Assembly: GCA_036583965.1 (NCBI GenBank)
Contig: JAZBQD010000013.1
Coordinates: 11,741,848-11,805,847, forward strand
Length of the DNA stretch: 64,000 nucleotides
Direction of reading: 5' to 3'
Source: Prunella strophiata
Lineage: Eukaryota > Chordata > Aves > Passeriformes > Prunellidae
A program made the position numbers and the translations under genes. The notes beneath the pieces were generated by a model. The model saw only the letters and a list, made by a program, of their open reading frames with translations. It did not search any database and was not told where the DNA came from. Shown here one piece after another: positions 12,510 to 25,400 of this stretch (position 1 is its first letter; each line of letters opens with the position of its first letter).

Positions 12510-13015
12510 AAAAAAATTCTGCTATGAAGACAGGCTACAGCTGGGGATGTTCAGCCTGGAGAAGAGGTGGTGTGGAGACCTCATAGCAACCTTCCAGTAT
12601 CTGAAGGGGCATACAGGGCTCCAGAAAGAGACTCTTCATCAAGAACTACAGAACAGGACAAGGAGTAATGGGTACAAATTGAAAGAAGGGAAATTGAGGT
12701 TAGATATGGGGATATAGATATGGGGAAGACATTTTTACTGTGGGGGTGGTGAGACACTGGAACAAGTTGCCCAGTGAGGTTGTGAACGCCCCAAGCCTGG
12801 CAGTGCTCAAAGTGGAGCAGCCTGGTGTGGTGCGAGGTGCCCCTGCCCACGCCAGGAAGGGCTGGGACTGGGTGATGTTAATTAAGATCCATTCCAAGCC
12901 CACATGCTGTGGGGGGGACGGTGGGGGACGGTGCTGTGCAGGGCCAGGACTTGGGCTGGATGTTCCTTTCCGTCCCTTCCGGCTCAGCATTTTCTGTGAC
13001 TCTGTGATGTTCTCT
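12510..13015 (+). mobile_element. CR1 LINE fragment (3' end)
   Basis: The text carries hallmarks of the 3' part of avian CR1 retrotransposons: CAGCCTGGAGAAGAGGTGG, GGAGACCTCATAGCAACCTT, AACAAGTTGCCCAGTGAGG, and a closing TCTGTGACTCTGTGATG like the CR1 terminal octamer repeats. It is 5' truncated, as nearly all CR1 copies are, and sits between TCTN2 and ATP6V0A2 in sense orientation. CR1 supports a bird or reptile host. Confidence 0.85.
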
Positions 13016-13029
13016 CAGTCCCGCATTCC

Positions 13030-13480
13030 CCCCTCACACACAGCAGCCTCTCAGCGGCGCCCGGCCCGCCGGGTGCCGTTTCCCGGCGGCTCCGCCGGCA
13101 GTGCCCGAGCGCGCCCCGCGCCGCCGCCGGTTGGGGCCGCGCTGGTGCGCCCGTTGCCCGCCCCGGAAGCGGCAGCCGGGCCCGCTCCGCCCCGCCATGG
13201 CCGCCCCCGGGCCGCGCTCCGCCGCCCGCCGCGCTGAGCCCCGCGCCGGGAGCCCCGGGCCGCGCCGCCGCCATGGGCGCGCTGTTCCGCGGAGAGCCCG
13301 TGTGCCTGGCGCAGCTCTTCCTGCAGAGCGGCTCGGCCTACGAGTGCCTCAGCGAGGTGGGCGAGTGCGGCCTGGCCGAGTTCCGAGACGTGAGTACCGC
13401 CGGGGCCGTTGGGGGCTGCGGGGACCCTGAGGGGACCCTGAGGGGACCCTGAGGCGTGAGGGCCGAGCCGGGCCGGGGCC
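13030..13480 (+). promoter_or_regulatory. ATP6V0A2: CpG-island promoter of ATP6V0A2
   Basis: A sharp rise in G+C and CpG begins right after the CR1 fragment and spans the first exon and the start of intron 1. No TATA box is seen. An upstream ATG at 13197 lies in this region (see findings). The start of transcription cannot be fixed from sequence. Confidence 0.65.
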
Positions 13481-16400
13481 GCCGTCGGGAAGGTGCGGGC
13501 TTGGCTCCCATGGGGCGGTGGAAACTGCTTTTCCTGCCGTCTTTCCGCCACTCTGACGGGCAGGTGTATGGCCCGTCCCTGTGTGGCGTTCGCCTGAAAG
13601 CAGGGTCACAGAATTGTTATGGTTGGAAGGGATCTCTGGAGATCATCCAGTCCAAACCCCTGCCAAGGCAGGGTCACCCAGAGAGGTGACACCGGAACGC
13701 GCCCGGGTGGGAGGGATGAGTGATGGAGCCGCGGCCTCCCCGGCACTCGGGAGGAATGCTTTGGGATGCTGCATCCCACCTTCCTCACAGCAGTACCTTA
13801 AATCGGGATCATTTGCAGCGAGATCCCATGGGAGAGCCCCTGATCCACCTGCAGCCTCAGTGCCTTCAGGCCTGAGCCTGTGTGCTCCGTCCACCACTGA
13901 CAGACCGACAGAAACAGCTGCTCTGTAGGTTTATCGATAACAGGTTCCTGTTCCTGGAGGGGCACTTCACCTTGGAGAAAACTGCCTGCCTGCCTGCCTA
14001 GCATAAAGTTGGGTTGGGCAATAACTAGCCATGTCTCTGCGTTGTCTCATTGTAATTATATGATCTTTGCTTGCTGACTGAGACTTTGGAATGGCTTTCA
14101 AATATACATTAGAAATATAGCTTGTGAAATCATTGCAGGGGAAGCTGGGAAGACTTAAATAAACAGCTAGTTAGTAAATATGGCAGGGAGGAGGAGGCAG
14201 ATCTGTAAGAGTGATTACATGAATGTATGTTTAACATTTTGATGTCATTCTAGTTTCCTGATACACCATTTATTGTAGAAATAGTGCATTAGTGGTTCTG
14301 GTTTAATAGCTGGATAAGTACTCAGAGATATTGCATGTTCATATTATGGGGATTTATGTAAAATTTAATATTTCAAATAGACCGTGGAAATGCATCACAA
14401 CAAATTTGTAAAATGGTTTGTTAATTTGAAGTCATTAAGCAATATTTTAAAACTGTCAAAATAAGATTAGGAATGGTTTCTCCAGTAGATCTTGTTATTT
14501 TGTTGTTTGATTAAAACTAGCCAATGGCATGGATAATTCTGCTTTAATAAAACCAACTTTGCTATTTGAAGACTTTGTAATCTTTTTAGGTTTTTGTGCC
14601 TTCTCAGCTGACAAGTACTTAGAGCACAGAGCTCATGCAAATTGTCTCCAGGAAGTTGCAGGAACAGCTGTGGTTTTTTAGGGGTGGTTACTATTTCAAA
14701 TCCCTAATAAGCATTTTGTCCTTCTCCTTCAGCTTAACCCAAATGTAAGTGTGTTTCAGAGAAAATATGTGAATGAAGTGAAGAAATGTGAAGAAATGGA
14801 AAGAATACTTGGTGAGCTTCATTTTCATGTCTGCTGTTTCTCATCTGTGGCATTACCAGAGTGGCACTACTGTGGAGGTTTCAGCTACAGTTTTTTTTAA
14901 CCCTCCCATGTTTTGTAAGCTGTGAAATTTGCTTACACTAAATATAGATTTGGGGGTTTTTTAAGCTCAGAGGTGAAGAACAGTTGCTAATATGTTGCTG
15001 ATAAACACATGAGGCTGTTTCAGTGTTTACTACTTAAAAGTCTGCTAGGGAAAGCGAAGCTTTACTGTGGATATTTCCTTGACTGTAAGATACTCCCTAT
15101 TTCTTCATTTTGTGTAACTCAATGCTGTTGATTTTCCAGCACCCTTAAAAATACCTCAAGTTATTAATAATTGTGTTTTCATGGTAGTTAATGAATAGAG
15201 AAGGGTAGGCAGAGCATTACAGCCAAGATGCAGATGTCTTCAGTGTGTCCTGAGGAAAAGTTACAATTGAAGGATTCCTTTGATTGGAATCTCTCATCAG
15301 AGGCATGTGCTGGTCATGCCAGCAGCTCTTTTGGCAGTCCCCCTGCCCAGTGTGAGTTGCATTTGTTGTCAAGGTTGCTTAAGCTGCTTTGTTTGAACAC
15401 TTTTTACTCCAAACATGGGTCAGTGAGCAGCACGTCCATTTCTGGCAGAAAGTGACACAATTGCAGCCATTAGCAGAAAGTGGCACCGTGCAGCAACAAA
15501 GAGGTTCTGTGAAATAGTAAAAGCTTCTTAGAAAGTACTTGTTGGGAAAGAGAAGCTTCTGAAGTTTGCTTGCTTCTGCAGACTTCCAAGGCAGGAATAG
15601 TTTGTGTGTTTTATCCCCAGCATTCTTCAAGTTCTTAATTTTTGAAGACTTCTGTGTGTGCATTGTTGCTGAAATGAATGAATAAAATAGCAGGGCTTGA
15701 TGCTGCAGTGTGATTAGCACCATCAGGAACAGCTCAAGGTCAACTCTGCAGCACTCTAGGAAGTGTAGGCAATGCAGGTTCCTTTCTGATGCTGTTTTTC
15801 TTCTCATTCCAGGGTATTTAGTACAAGAAATTAAAAAAGCAGATATTCCACTTCCTGAAGGAGGTGTTGCTCCTCCTGCCCCCTTGCTGAAACACATTTT
15901 AGAAATCCAGGTAACTCCACTAAACAGATGCCAAAGTCTTGGAACTTAATTTCAAGCTTAATGACTTGCTATCTTATTACTTATGATTTAAGTTATTGGG
16001 GTGTGGAAGAGGGAGCAGAAGCATTTGTTCTCCTTTTTTCTGATTCCTTGCTGCCAGTGTGACTTCAAAGCCAGTGAGGTTTTGGTATTAACACAAAATT
16101 CCTGTGAAAGGGTCAAAGCAAACTCATTGTATTTTGATGGATTGGCACATCACACTGTTCCAGGCAGATTGTCTGTAGATGAGGTCCTTCAGCCTCATTT
16201 ATTGCTTTGGTACCTACCCAAGCCTCTTTATGCATCCAAAATTTCCAGGTGTGTGGGAATTTTACTTGCCCAAGGCTCTGCAGGTGCTGGTCACACAGCA
16301 AATGTGATGCTGTTTACTCTGAATGCTTTTTCCGGTGTTGCATTCAATGTAGAAACTTGTAAAACACAGATCTGATTTTGAATAACATTCTGTTTTGTTG

Positions 16401-19400
16401 TAATTATGTTAAAAGAATAAATGAGTATCTTCCAATTCCCAGGTCTGCATTATTTTGACACAAATTAGGGGCAGAGCAGCAGGCTGAACAGATGCCAGTG
16501 GAGGATCAAGTGTACTCAATACAAAGGAATCTGTGGCAGACTGAGGGATAAAACCTATGGAGCTTTAGTTAATTAAGAAATGGGAAACTCCTATCACTGT
16601 CAAATTATTATGTATTGAAGATGAATCCTACTGTGTTTTCCAAAATCCTGTAACTGATTCTGTGTCTTTTCTTTATTCTGTCTTAGGAACAGCTGCAGAA
16701 GCTGGAGACAGAATTGAGGGAAGTAACTAAAAACAAAGAAAAATTGAGGAAAAACCTGCTTGAACTGACAGAATACAAGTACATGTTACAGATCACACAG
16801 AATTTTGTCAGGAGAACACCTGAGGTATTGCTTGGGGTGTTTGACAGGGATTGTTGTCGTGTGGCATTTTTGTGATTTTCCCTGGTGAATTGCTTGGAAA
16901 TGAAGAGTGTAATTGTATTATTTTGGATGCATAAATTGTGCTAAAGAAATTTACAGTGTAATTTTGCAGCACTGACTGTAATTGTTAAGAGCAGTGAGTG
17001 CACTTGAGATCCAGGATCTCTCTGTTGCCTGAATTGAACACGGAAATGAGTTTTATATTTTTAATTAACCCATTTACCTTTTCTTTCTTAGAATAATAAT
17101 GGAATGAGAGGAGTTTTGATTTTTTTTTTCCTGGAAGCAATTAATGTTCTTTCTTTTTGTTTGCTAGTATGAATCCCATTTACATGGAAATTTTGAAGAG
17201 TTTCCTTCTGTGGAAAATGAGCCATTGGTGGATTACAACCGCACGCACAGACTGAGTGCCTCGCTGGGGTGAGTATGGCAGGTGCTGTTTCACAAGTGCT
17301 TGATGAGGGGCTGTAAAGAATGGGTTGTTCTCTTAAAAACATGGCCTGTAGGGATTTCAGGTGTGCCAAACAATTTTAGACAGGACAGGAGCCTGGCTCC
17401 AATGTACCTTTATAACAAACCCAGATTATTTGAAGAGACAAATAGGACCGCACCCAAAAAATGCTTCCATCAAACCAAGGACGTGTGTAAAGGAAAATCT
17501 CCAAATCAATACTTCCTTCTATTGTTTAAACTCCTTTTCTATGATAAACACCCAGTGTTTTAATCACCTGGCAGTGTAAATGTAACATTAACTGTGTTGC
17601 CTTTGAAATGCTGAATGGATACTGCTGTCTGTGGTGTTGTTATGAGAGGGTATCTTCCAAGAAAAAATAAATAATCTCACTATCACAGAAATAACCAGTT
17701 AGAAGTAATTCTAGTTGTGTGCTCAGGTCTGTAGTCTGTTTATTTTGCAAATAAAATTTTATATACCAGCTGATATTTTCTATACCAGTTACTTCCTGTT
17801 CAGGGTGATGCTTCTTTCCCTAGCCATGGCAGATACTAAATTATTATGGTGATGTACTCTGCATTTCCAGTTTTTTTTCTTGTACATTTTATCTTATATT
17901 TCAAATTTTTCCTTTTCCTAGATTCATATCTGGGTTAGTTCACATAGCAAAGATTGAAGCCTTTGAAAAAATGCTGTGGAGAGTCTGTAAAGGCTATCCC
18001 TTTCTTACCTATGCAGAGTTGGATAAGGCTCTGGAAGATCCAGATACAGTGAGTAAACATTGTAATGATCAGTTTATTTCATTTGTACTTCTCATATGAT
18101 TTGAAAGAATTGCTCAGACTTGTCTGCAGTAAATGGAAATGATTTCCCAGTGTCCTTGGAGGAAAAACTATTTTGAAGTATTAGAATTTGTAAGATTTTA
18201 AAATTTAAGGTTGTAGAAGTGGGAATTAATTAGTGGTTCAGCTTGAGGAGTGCAGAACTTCATTGTGGAATAGTGGTGACTTTATGATTGGCCACCTTGG
18301 TCAAAATACGTGGCAGAAATGGCTGCTTGGACATTTATTAACTAGGTCTGTACAGTGCATTGCCTTTTAATAGCCATTCCACTTGTTAATTCAGTAGTTA
18401 AGAAAGAGTCAAGTATAGCTAGTTTTCTGTGAAGTTTTTTCTGTGAACTTACGAAGTTAATTTTTGTAAATCAAATACAGCAGCCTAATCTGGCGCTTTT
18501 TTTTTTTTTTTTTTTTGCTTGAATTCCATTTTGTTACTTTTTAAAAATACTCTTTTCTTACTAAGAACTCTGAAATAGTAAAATATAATGTCTCTTTGAT
18601 TTTCCCTGGAAACTTTTTCTGGTTTTCTGTAATATTAAAAAAAAAGAAAGAGATACTGTCACAGTTGAATTTTATTGTTTGATTTTCAGTAAACAGATGG
18701 AAAATTAGTGCTACTAACATAGCTTTTTCTGGTTGTTCAGCTTTGTTATTTAGCTCTATTATTAACTCACAGTGGAATTGCTGGTTACAACATAATTCAT
18801 CAGCTTTACTTTTTATGGTCTTTTAGGGTGAAACCACAAAGTGGGCTGTTTTTTTAGTGTCCTATTGGGGTGAACAAATTGGTCAAAAAGTTAAGAAGAT
18901 TTGTGACTGGTAAGAAGTAAATCTAATATATGTAGATTCCTTTATACCTAGGGTATTTTGTAGTTGTTTTTTCCCCTGCACCCCTTTCTTAAAAGTGTTG
19001 ATTTTTATACAAGCTTTTTGTGTTAAATTTGTTCCTCCCCTTATTGCACCCAGCTCTATAATTACAGCAGTGTACAAATAAATACATGAGTCATTTCACT
19101 TGCAGTTTTTACCAAGTACAGGCAACATGCTGCCCCTGAATTGAATCTGTTCCATGATTATTAAGTGGTGTGTTGCAGATTTGGCTGTGTCAGGGGCTTG
19201 GGTGATGTGCTTTGGTGGAGGTTGGTCATTGACACAGCCCCGTGTCCCTGCAGCTATCGCTGTCACGTGTACCCCTACCCCGACACCACCGAGGAGCGCC
19301 AGGCCGTGGTCGAAGGACTCAACGTTCGTATTCAGGATCTTGAAACTGTGAGTAAAGAACAGATGTCCTCTTGCTGGAGCTGTTGCACTGTAGGAAATAA

Positions 19401-22400
19401 TTTAATGAATCACAGTGCTAAATACAATTTCTAACATACATGCAGCAGTTCGAGCTGATGGGACAGTAGGTTGTGTCCCTGGTCCTCATGTTGCACATAT
19501 CTGTTAAACCTCACTTGGCATTGCCTTCTGTTTTCAGCAGAGGTTTGCTTGCTCTCCTAAAAACATGGCCCAGCACTGGACATGTATGAGGTGCTCTTGC
19601 TGTGATCAGCACAACCACTGTTACATTCTCAGTGAGACCTTTGGTTTTTTCTCAAAGGTGCTGAATAAAACTGAGGAATACTTGCGCCAGGTCTTGTATA
19701 AAGCATCGGAATCCATCTATACTTGGGTTATCCAAGTGAAGAAGATGAAAGCCATTTACCACGTCCTCAACCTGTGCAGTTTTGATGTCACAAAAAAATG
19801 TTTAATTGCTGAGGTTTGGTGTCCAGTGGCTGATCTCCAGAACTTGAACCATGCATTGGAGAAAGGCTCAGTAAGTCACCTGAATGTTCACTGATGTCAA
19901 AGCTTTTATCTTGAATTAACTATGCACGTAAGGAAAGAAAATAATTATTAATAATAGACTAAAAGTAGGCACAAACACATCGGGGTTTCTGTATAAAACA
20001 AGTTTTTTTTATAAGCAGAGCCTTTATTTGGTGTTGTCTGCAGTGGTTTTTTCCTAGAATTACTTCTGTATTGGAGCTGAGTCCAGCTGGGCCCACAGTG
20101 TTATTTGCAGTCATGCAGAAGTTGCCAGTTCCCTTGCATTGGTTTTTGTTTATGAGAGAAAATTCTAATAACAAATCTTTGTTTTATAATATTGTGACTG
20201 ATAAGTCTCATCTGATACTTGATCTGAAGAATTAGAACACTGTGTGTAGTTTTTAGAGGGGGTACAAAGAGATCAATGTTAAACTTGGGGCATAATTTAA
20301 TGGTATTTTTGGATCAGTGAAACTGCTGATAGAGGCAGTTTTCACTTGTATTTGTGAAAGATCTCTGTTAATCAAATCAATCTTCTGTCTATAATTAGAA
20401 GAAGAGTGGAGCTACAATTCCCTCATTTGTGAATGCCATCCCAACAACACAGCCTCCTCCCACTTTGATACGTACCAATAAATTCACCTCAGGGTTCCAG
20501 AACATCGTTGATGCTTATGGAGTTGGAAGCTATGGGGAAGTTAATCCAGGTTGGTCCTTCTGAAAGCTGAGCTCTGAGCTGTGCTGTCATTGCTGCTTGC
20601 CTTGATACCTTGCTGAATTGGACACTGGCAAAGGCCAAATGGTGACAATCGTACTGCTTGTTAGTGGATGTTTTAAAATTTCAGTAGCTCATCAAAAGCA
20701 CAAACAGTGCTCCAAGCAGCAAGATGGGATTTGGTTTTGTTGAGTTATTTTATCATGAAAGGTAGTGGTAATAGCTGTATAATTTTTCTTCTATATGTTT
20801 TAGTTTGGTAAGGAAGATATTTAGGGGAAAAAACAAAAAAAACTGGTAATGATAATTGATGCTACTGAAGTGTGGAGCTCATCACTTGAAAAATTCAGCT
20901 TGTTGTGTAGCCCACTTTAATATACACTTGTAGCTATGTTAATGGGGTCATTCTGCACAGGAGAATGTACCTTATAATAAAGACCTGAAATACCCACAGA
21001 GGAAGAACTTGTGTGATTGGGTTTTATTTCCTGGGCTCATATTATTATTCTCAGAATTGTCAGCTACTGCTTAACTGTGAAGTTGTCATTGCTACACAAT
21101 AAACAAGCTTTAAACTGAGTTAAATTTACAGTGTGGGGGAAAGGTCTATGAGTAGGGGATGAAATGTCTTTCAGACTTAAAAACTAGAGAGATTTAAGTA
21201 TGGGATTGCTTGGGGATGATGCAGACAGAGCATCATCTGTTGTGCTGTGCCTGAAATCTGCTGTGTTGCCCTTGCAGCTCTCTATACCATCATCACTTTC
21301 CCCTTCTTGTTCGCGGTTATGTTTGGAGACTTCGGGCACGGGCTGCTCATGTTCCTGTTTGCACTCCTGACAATACTGTATGAAGACCACCCTAGGTTAA
21401 AAAGAGCACAAGATGAGGTAAAAGGAATTACAAATTAATAACTTCCCATCCAGCCAGATCATTTGAATAGTCACTGTGTTTCTGAAAAGTACTGTTTTTT
21501 GCATGGGTATTTGATTAGGGTTTTTTCCGTTCTGTTAGGATTTTGTGTTTAAAGCCCCCCTATTCCTTGAGATTAATGTAATATTTTAAACTATTCACTT
21601 TCCTTGAAAGTTGTAATGAAAGACTTAGAAAAAATTAATTGATGCTTTTAAGCTTGTCTTTCCTTCTACCAGGGCTACTCAGTGATACTTTTTACAAAAT
21701 GTCATTACAGTGACAACGTGAGAAGAAAATGATTTTTCAAATTCCACTTTTTATTGTTTTATTGTTAAAAAGAGTTGCAGTTTGAAATTTATTAAACTTC
21801 ACTTTAATTTTTTAATCATACAGGTTGGAATGCAGGAACATCTGCATGTCTCATTAGACTTATGTTCAGTTAAGAATGTAATTTCTTGTAGAGTAGTCCC
21901 AGGAAGGAAATGGCTTAAAAAGACCCTTCCTTAATGTAAGGACGTGATAAAAGTCTCAATGTGTGTCATGGGAGCTCATATTCCTTAATGACTGTTCACA
22001 AATAAATTTTAGGTTTCCGAAGTCTCAAAAATGTGTTTCTCTTAGACATGTCTAGCTAACCTTTGCTCACATAACAGATATTCTCTATTTTTTCTTTTTC
22101 CCCCAATACTGACAGATAATGAAAATGTTATTTGAAGGCCGATACGTGATATTGTTAATGGGCCTGTTTTCTATATACACTGGATTGATCTATAATGACT
22201 GTTTTTCAAAGTCAATAAATATATTTGGATCTGGATGGAATGTTTCAGCAATGTATGAAAAGGTTTGGAGGTAAGCAGCATGTTTGCTATACCATTAAAC
22301 CAGAGATGTATTTCCTGCAGCAGTTTAACCCATTTGTTCACATGTTTTAACTACCCTGTTATGGTTTGTCTTTACATGGATGTTTTAGTTTTTTTTTTTT

Positions 22401-25400
22401 TTTTCCGTTCTGTTAGGATTTTGTGTTTAAAGCCCCCCTATTCCTTGAGATTAATGTAATATTTTAAAACTATTCACTTTCCTTGAAAGTTGTAATGAAA
22501 GACTTAGAAAAAATTAATTGATGCTTTTAAGCTTGTCTTTCCTTCTACCAGGGCTACTCAGTGATACTTTTTACAAAATGTCATTACAGTGACAACGTGA
22601 GAAGAAAATGATTTTTCAAATTCCACTTTTTATTGTTTTATTGTTAAAAAGAGTTGCAGTTTGAAATTTATTAAACTTCACTTTAATTTTTTAATCATAC
22701 AGGTTGGAATGCAGGAACATCTGCATGTCTCATTAGACTTATGTTCAGTTAAGAATGTAATTTCTTGTAGAGTAGTCCCAGGAAGGAAATGGCTTAAAAA
22801 GACCCTTCCTTAATGTAAGGATGTGATAAAAGTCTCAATGTGTGTCATGGGAGCTCATATTCCTTAATGACTGTTCACAAATAAATTTTAGGTTTCTGAA
22901 GTCTCAAAAATGTGTTTCTCTTAGACATGTCTAGCTAACCTTTGCTCACATAACAGATATTCTCTATTTTTTCTTTTTTCCCCAATACTGACAGATAATG
23001 AAAATGTTATTTGAAGGCCGATACGTGATATTGTTAATGGGGCTGTTTTCTATATACACTGGATTGATCTATAATGACTGTTTTTCAAAGTCAATAAATA
23101 TATTTGGATCTGGATGGAATGTTTCAGCAATGTATGAAAAGGTTTGGAGGTAAGCAGCATGTTTGCTATACCATTAAACCAGAGATGTATTTCCTGCAGC
23201 AGTTTAACCCATTTGTTCACATGTTTTAACTACCCTGTTATGGTTTGTCTTTACATGGATGTTTTAGTTTATATTTTCTAGGTGTGTGTATGTCCATATA
23301 AATATTTTCAGAGGAATAGAAAACACAGGTCTAGTTTTGGACTTATTTGTCCTAGGTCATGCTTCTGGAATGAATAGCTGAGTGGCATTTGCCTTTACTG
23401 AAAGAAATTAATTATTAATGAAGTAAATTAATTACCTGGCAGCTTTTCTTGATAGTAAAAAAAGAGAAAAAAATAGTCTTATGTGAATTGCCATATCTAC
23501 TTTTTCTCAGAGTGGGATACCCTCACTGATTTGAGGTGTCATAACCCTTTGGTATTTAAGTATTCACAGTTTGCATCTCATGGTGCCTTACAAAACAGGA
23601 TGTGGCTTCAAATAGGCAAGACCAGTGGCTAAAATTTGAACAGGGTTGTGTATGCTGTGATAATGAAAAACTGTATGAAAATAAAGTAGAAACTTCCCCA
23701 AATGCAAAACAGAAAAAAGGTAGCAATTATTCTTTGAATATTTGGCAGTGAATTTTATGCAAAAGCAAACTGTGAACTTTTAAAATGAAATCTTGAGTTC
23801 TAAACTTTATTTCATAAACTTTCTAAACTTTGTTCATAAACTTTGTTTTGAAAGATAGTCAATGGGAATTAAGCCCAGATTCTGAGGTTCTAGGTGGCTT
23901 TTTTTGCTATTGGTTGTATTAGTCAGGACTTTTGTGCTTAGAAACCCTTCCACTCTGTTAAAGTGTGACAATGGGTGAATTAGATAAAGGAAAGCAGGAC
24001 CAGTGTCCTGCAGAACTGAAAGTGTGTTGTCATTAGTGTTTAAAGTGTCAAATCTGAGTGTGTTTTTCTTTCCCTGCAGCGATGAGGATCTGGAAGCTAA
24101 TCGATATTTAGCACTGGATCCAAATGTTTCTGGTGTCTACAATGGAGCTTATCCCTTTGGAATTGATCCGGTGAGTTTCATTCTTCTTAGTTACTACTTG
24201 TGATGATCAGTCTTTGTCCATTAGATTTTGGTATGTGTGTAAGTAAGATAAATCTGACTAAGAAAAAAATACAGTTCTGTTTGCATTATCTGTTCAACAA
24301 GACCTTTTCTTCTGACAAATCAAAGATTGAACTATTTTTACAAAACTCAAATTTCAGTCGTGACCTCCATTTGAGGTAGAATTCTGGTCCCCAGTAGGAA
24401 AAGGATACTGATTTATTCCTCCTGTTATGGTGTTCTTCAATGCTGGTTTGGTGTTTTCTTCTTCAGATATGGAATTTGGCAAGCAACCGTCTCACTTTTT
24501 TGAATTCATTCAAAATGAAAATGTCTGTGATCTTTGGAGTGACTCACATGACATTTGGAGTTGTACTGGGGCTGTTTAACCACTTGTAAGTACAAGAAGT
24601 TAAAATAATGGCAACATTGTATTTTTTGTCAGATCTGAAATGATACCAGTTAATCTTGTAAGAGAAACTAGAATTATTGTTTGAGAACAGAATAAGAGTA
24701 ATTGTGAAAACTGTTCTTATAAAAAGACAATAATGGAGAGGTCTTCCTTCACTTATGTAAGATGATGGTTCAATATTATGCTAAAAAATCCTAAAACAAA
24801 TTAATACAAGACTATTTCACTTGTTGGTAAATAAAAATATGTACGTCTTACAGTTTTTATTTCCACTGAAATACCTGATATAATTTCACTGAATAAAAAG
24901 AAATCAGCTCTGGATTGTAATCTCAGTCTTGCTGTTTAAAAGTGCTTTTATTGAAGTTGTGTTTTGGCCTGTGTTGGTAAGACTTACTTTTATTTTTTCC
25001 ACATTTCTACCTTTCAGGCATTTCAAGAAGACCTATAATATTTATTTGGTTTTTATTCCTGAACTTTTATTCATGCTGTGCATATTTGGCTACCTGGTGT
25101 TCATGATCTTCTTTAAATGGTTGGCGTACTCTGCAGAGAACTCGACAGCTGCCCCCAGTATTCTGATACAATTTATTAACATGTTCCTGTTTCCTAGTGG
25201 TGAAACAAAGAGCTTCTTCACTGGCCAGGTGAGTAATGCTCCTCCAAGCTTTTGGAAATCCTCTGTTCCCTATGCAGATAATACTTAAAGGAAAAGGGAA
25301 TGGCTTTTCCTACTCTGTATTTTGTGATCTAATCTAATTTTCCTCCCCGCCCCCAACAGGTTCCTCTGCAGAAGTTTTTGCTTAGTGTTGCTTTTCTTTG

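Noticed and set aside
12740..13237. 165-codon ORF overlapping CR1 and the CpG island
   Set aside because: It mixes CR1 3' sequence and promoter GC-rich sequence and has no family resemblance.
13051..13551. 166-codon minus-strand ORF opposite ATP6V0A2 exon 1
   Set aside because: It is a stop-poor shadow in a CpG island with Ala/Gly/Arg-rich composition.
15379..15897. 172-codon minus-strand ORF
   Set aside because: It lies antisense to ATP6V0A2 intron 2 and exon 3 and shows no recognisable domain.
22116..23149. Two exons used together in ATP6V0A2
   Set aside because: The exon is 155 bp, and joining the copies makes an immediate stop codon.
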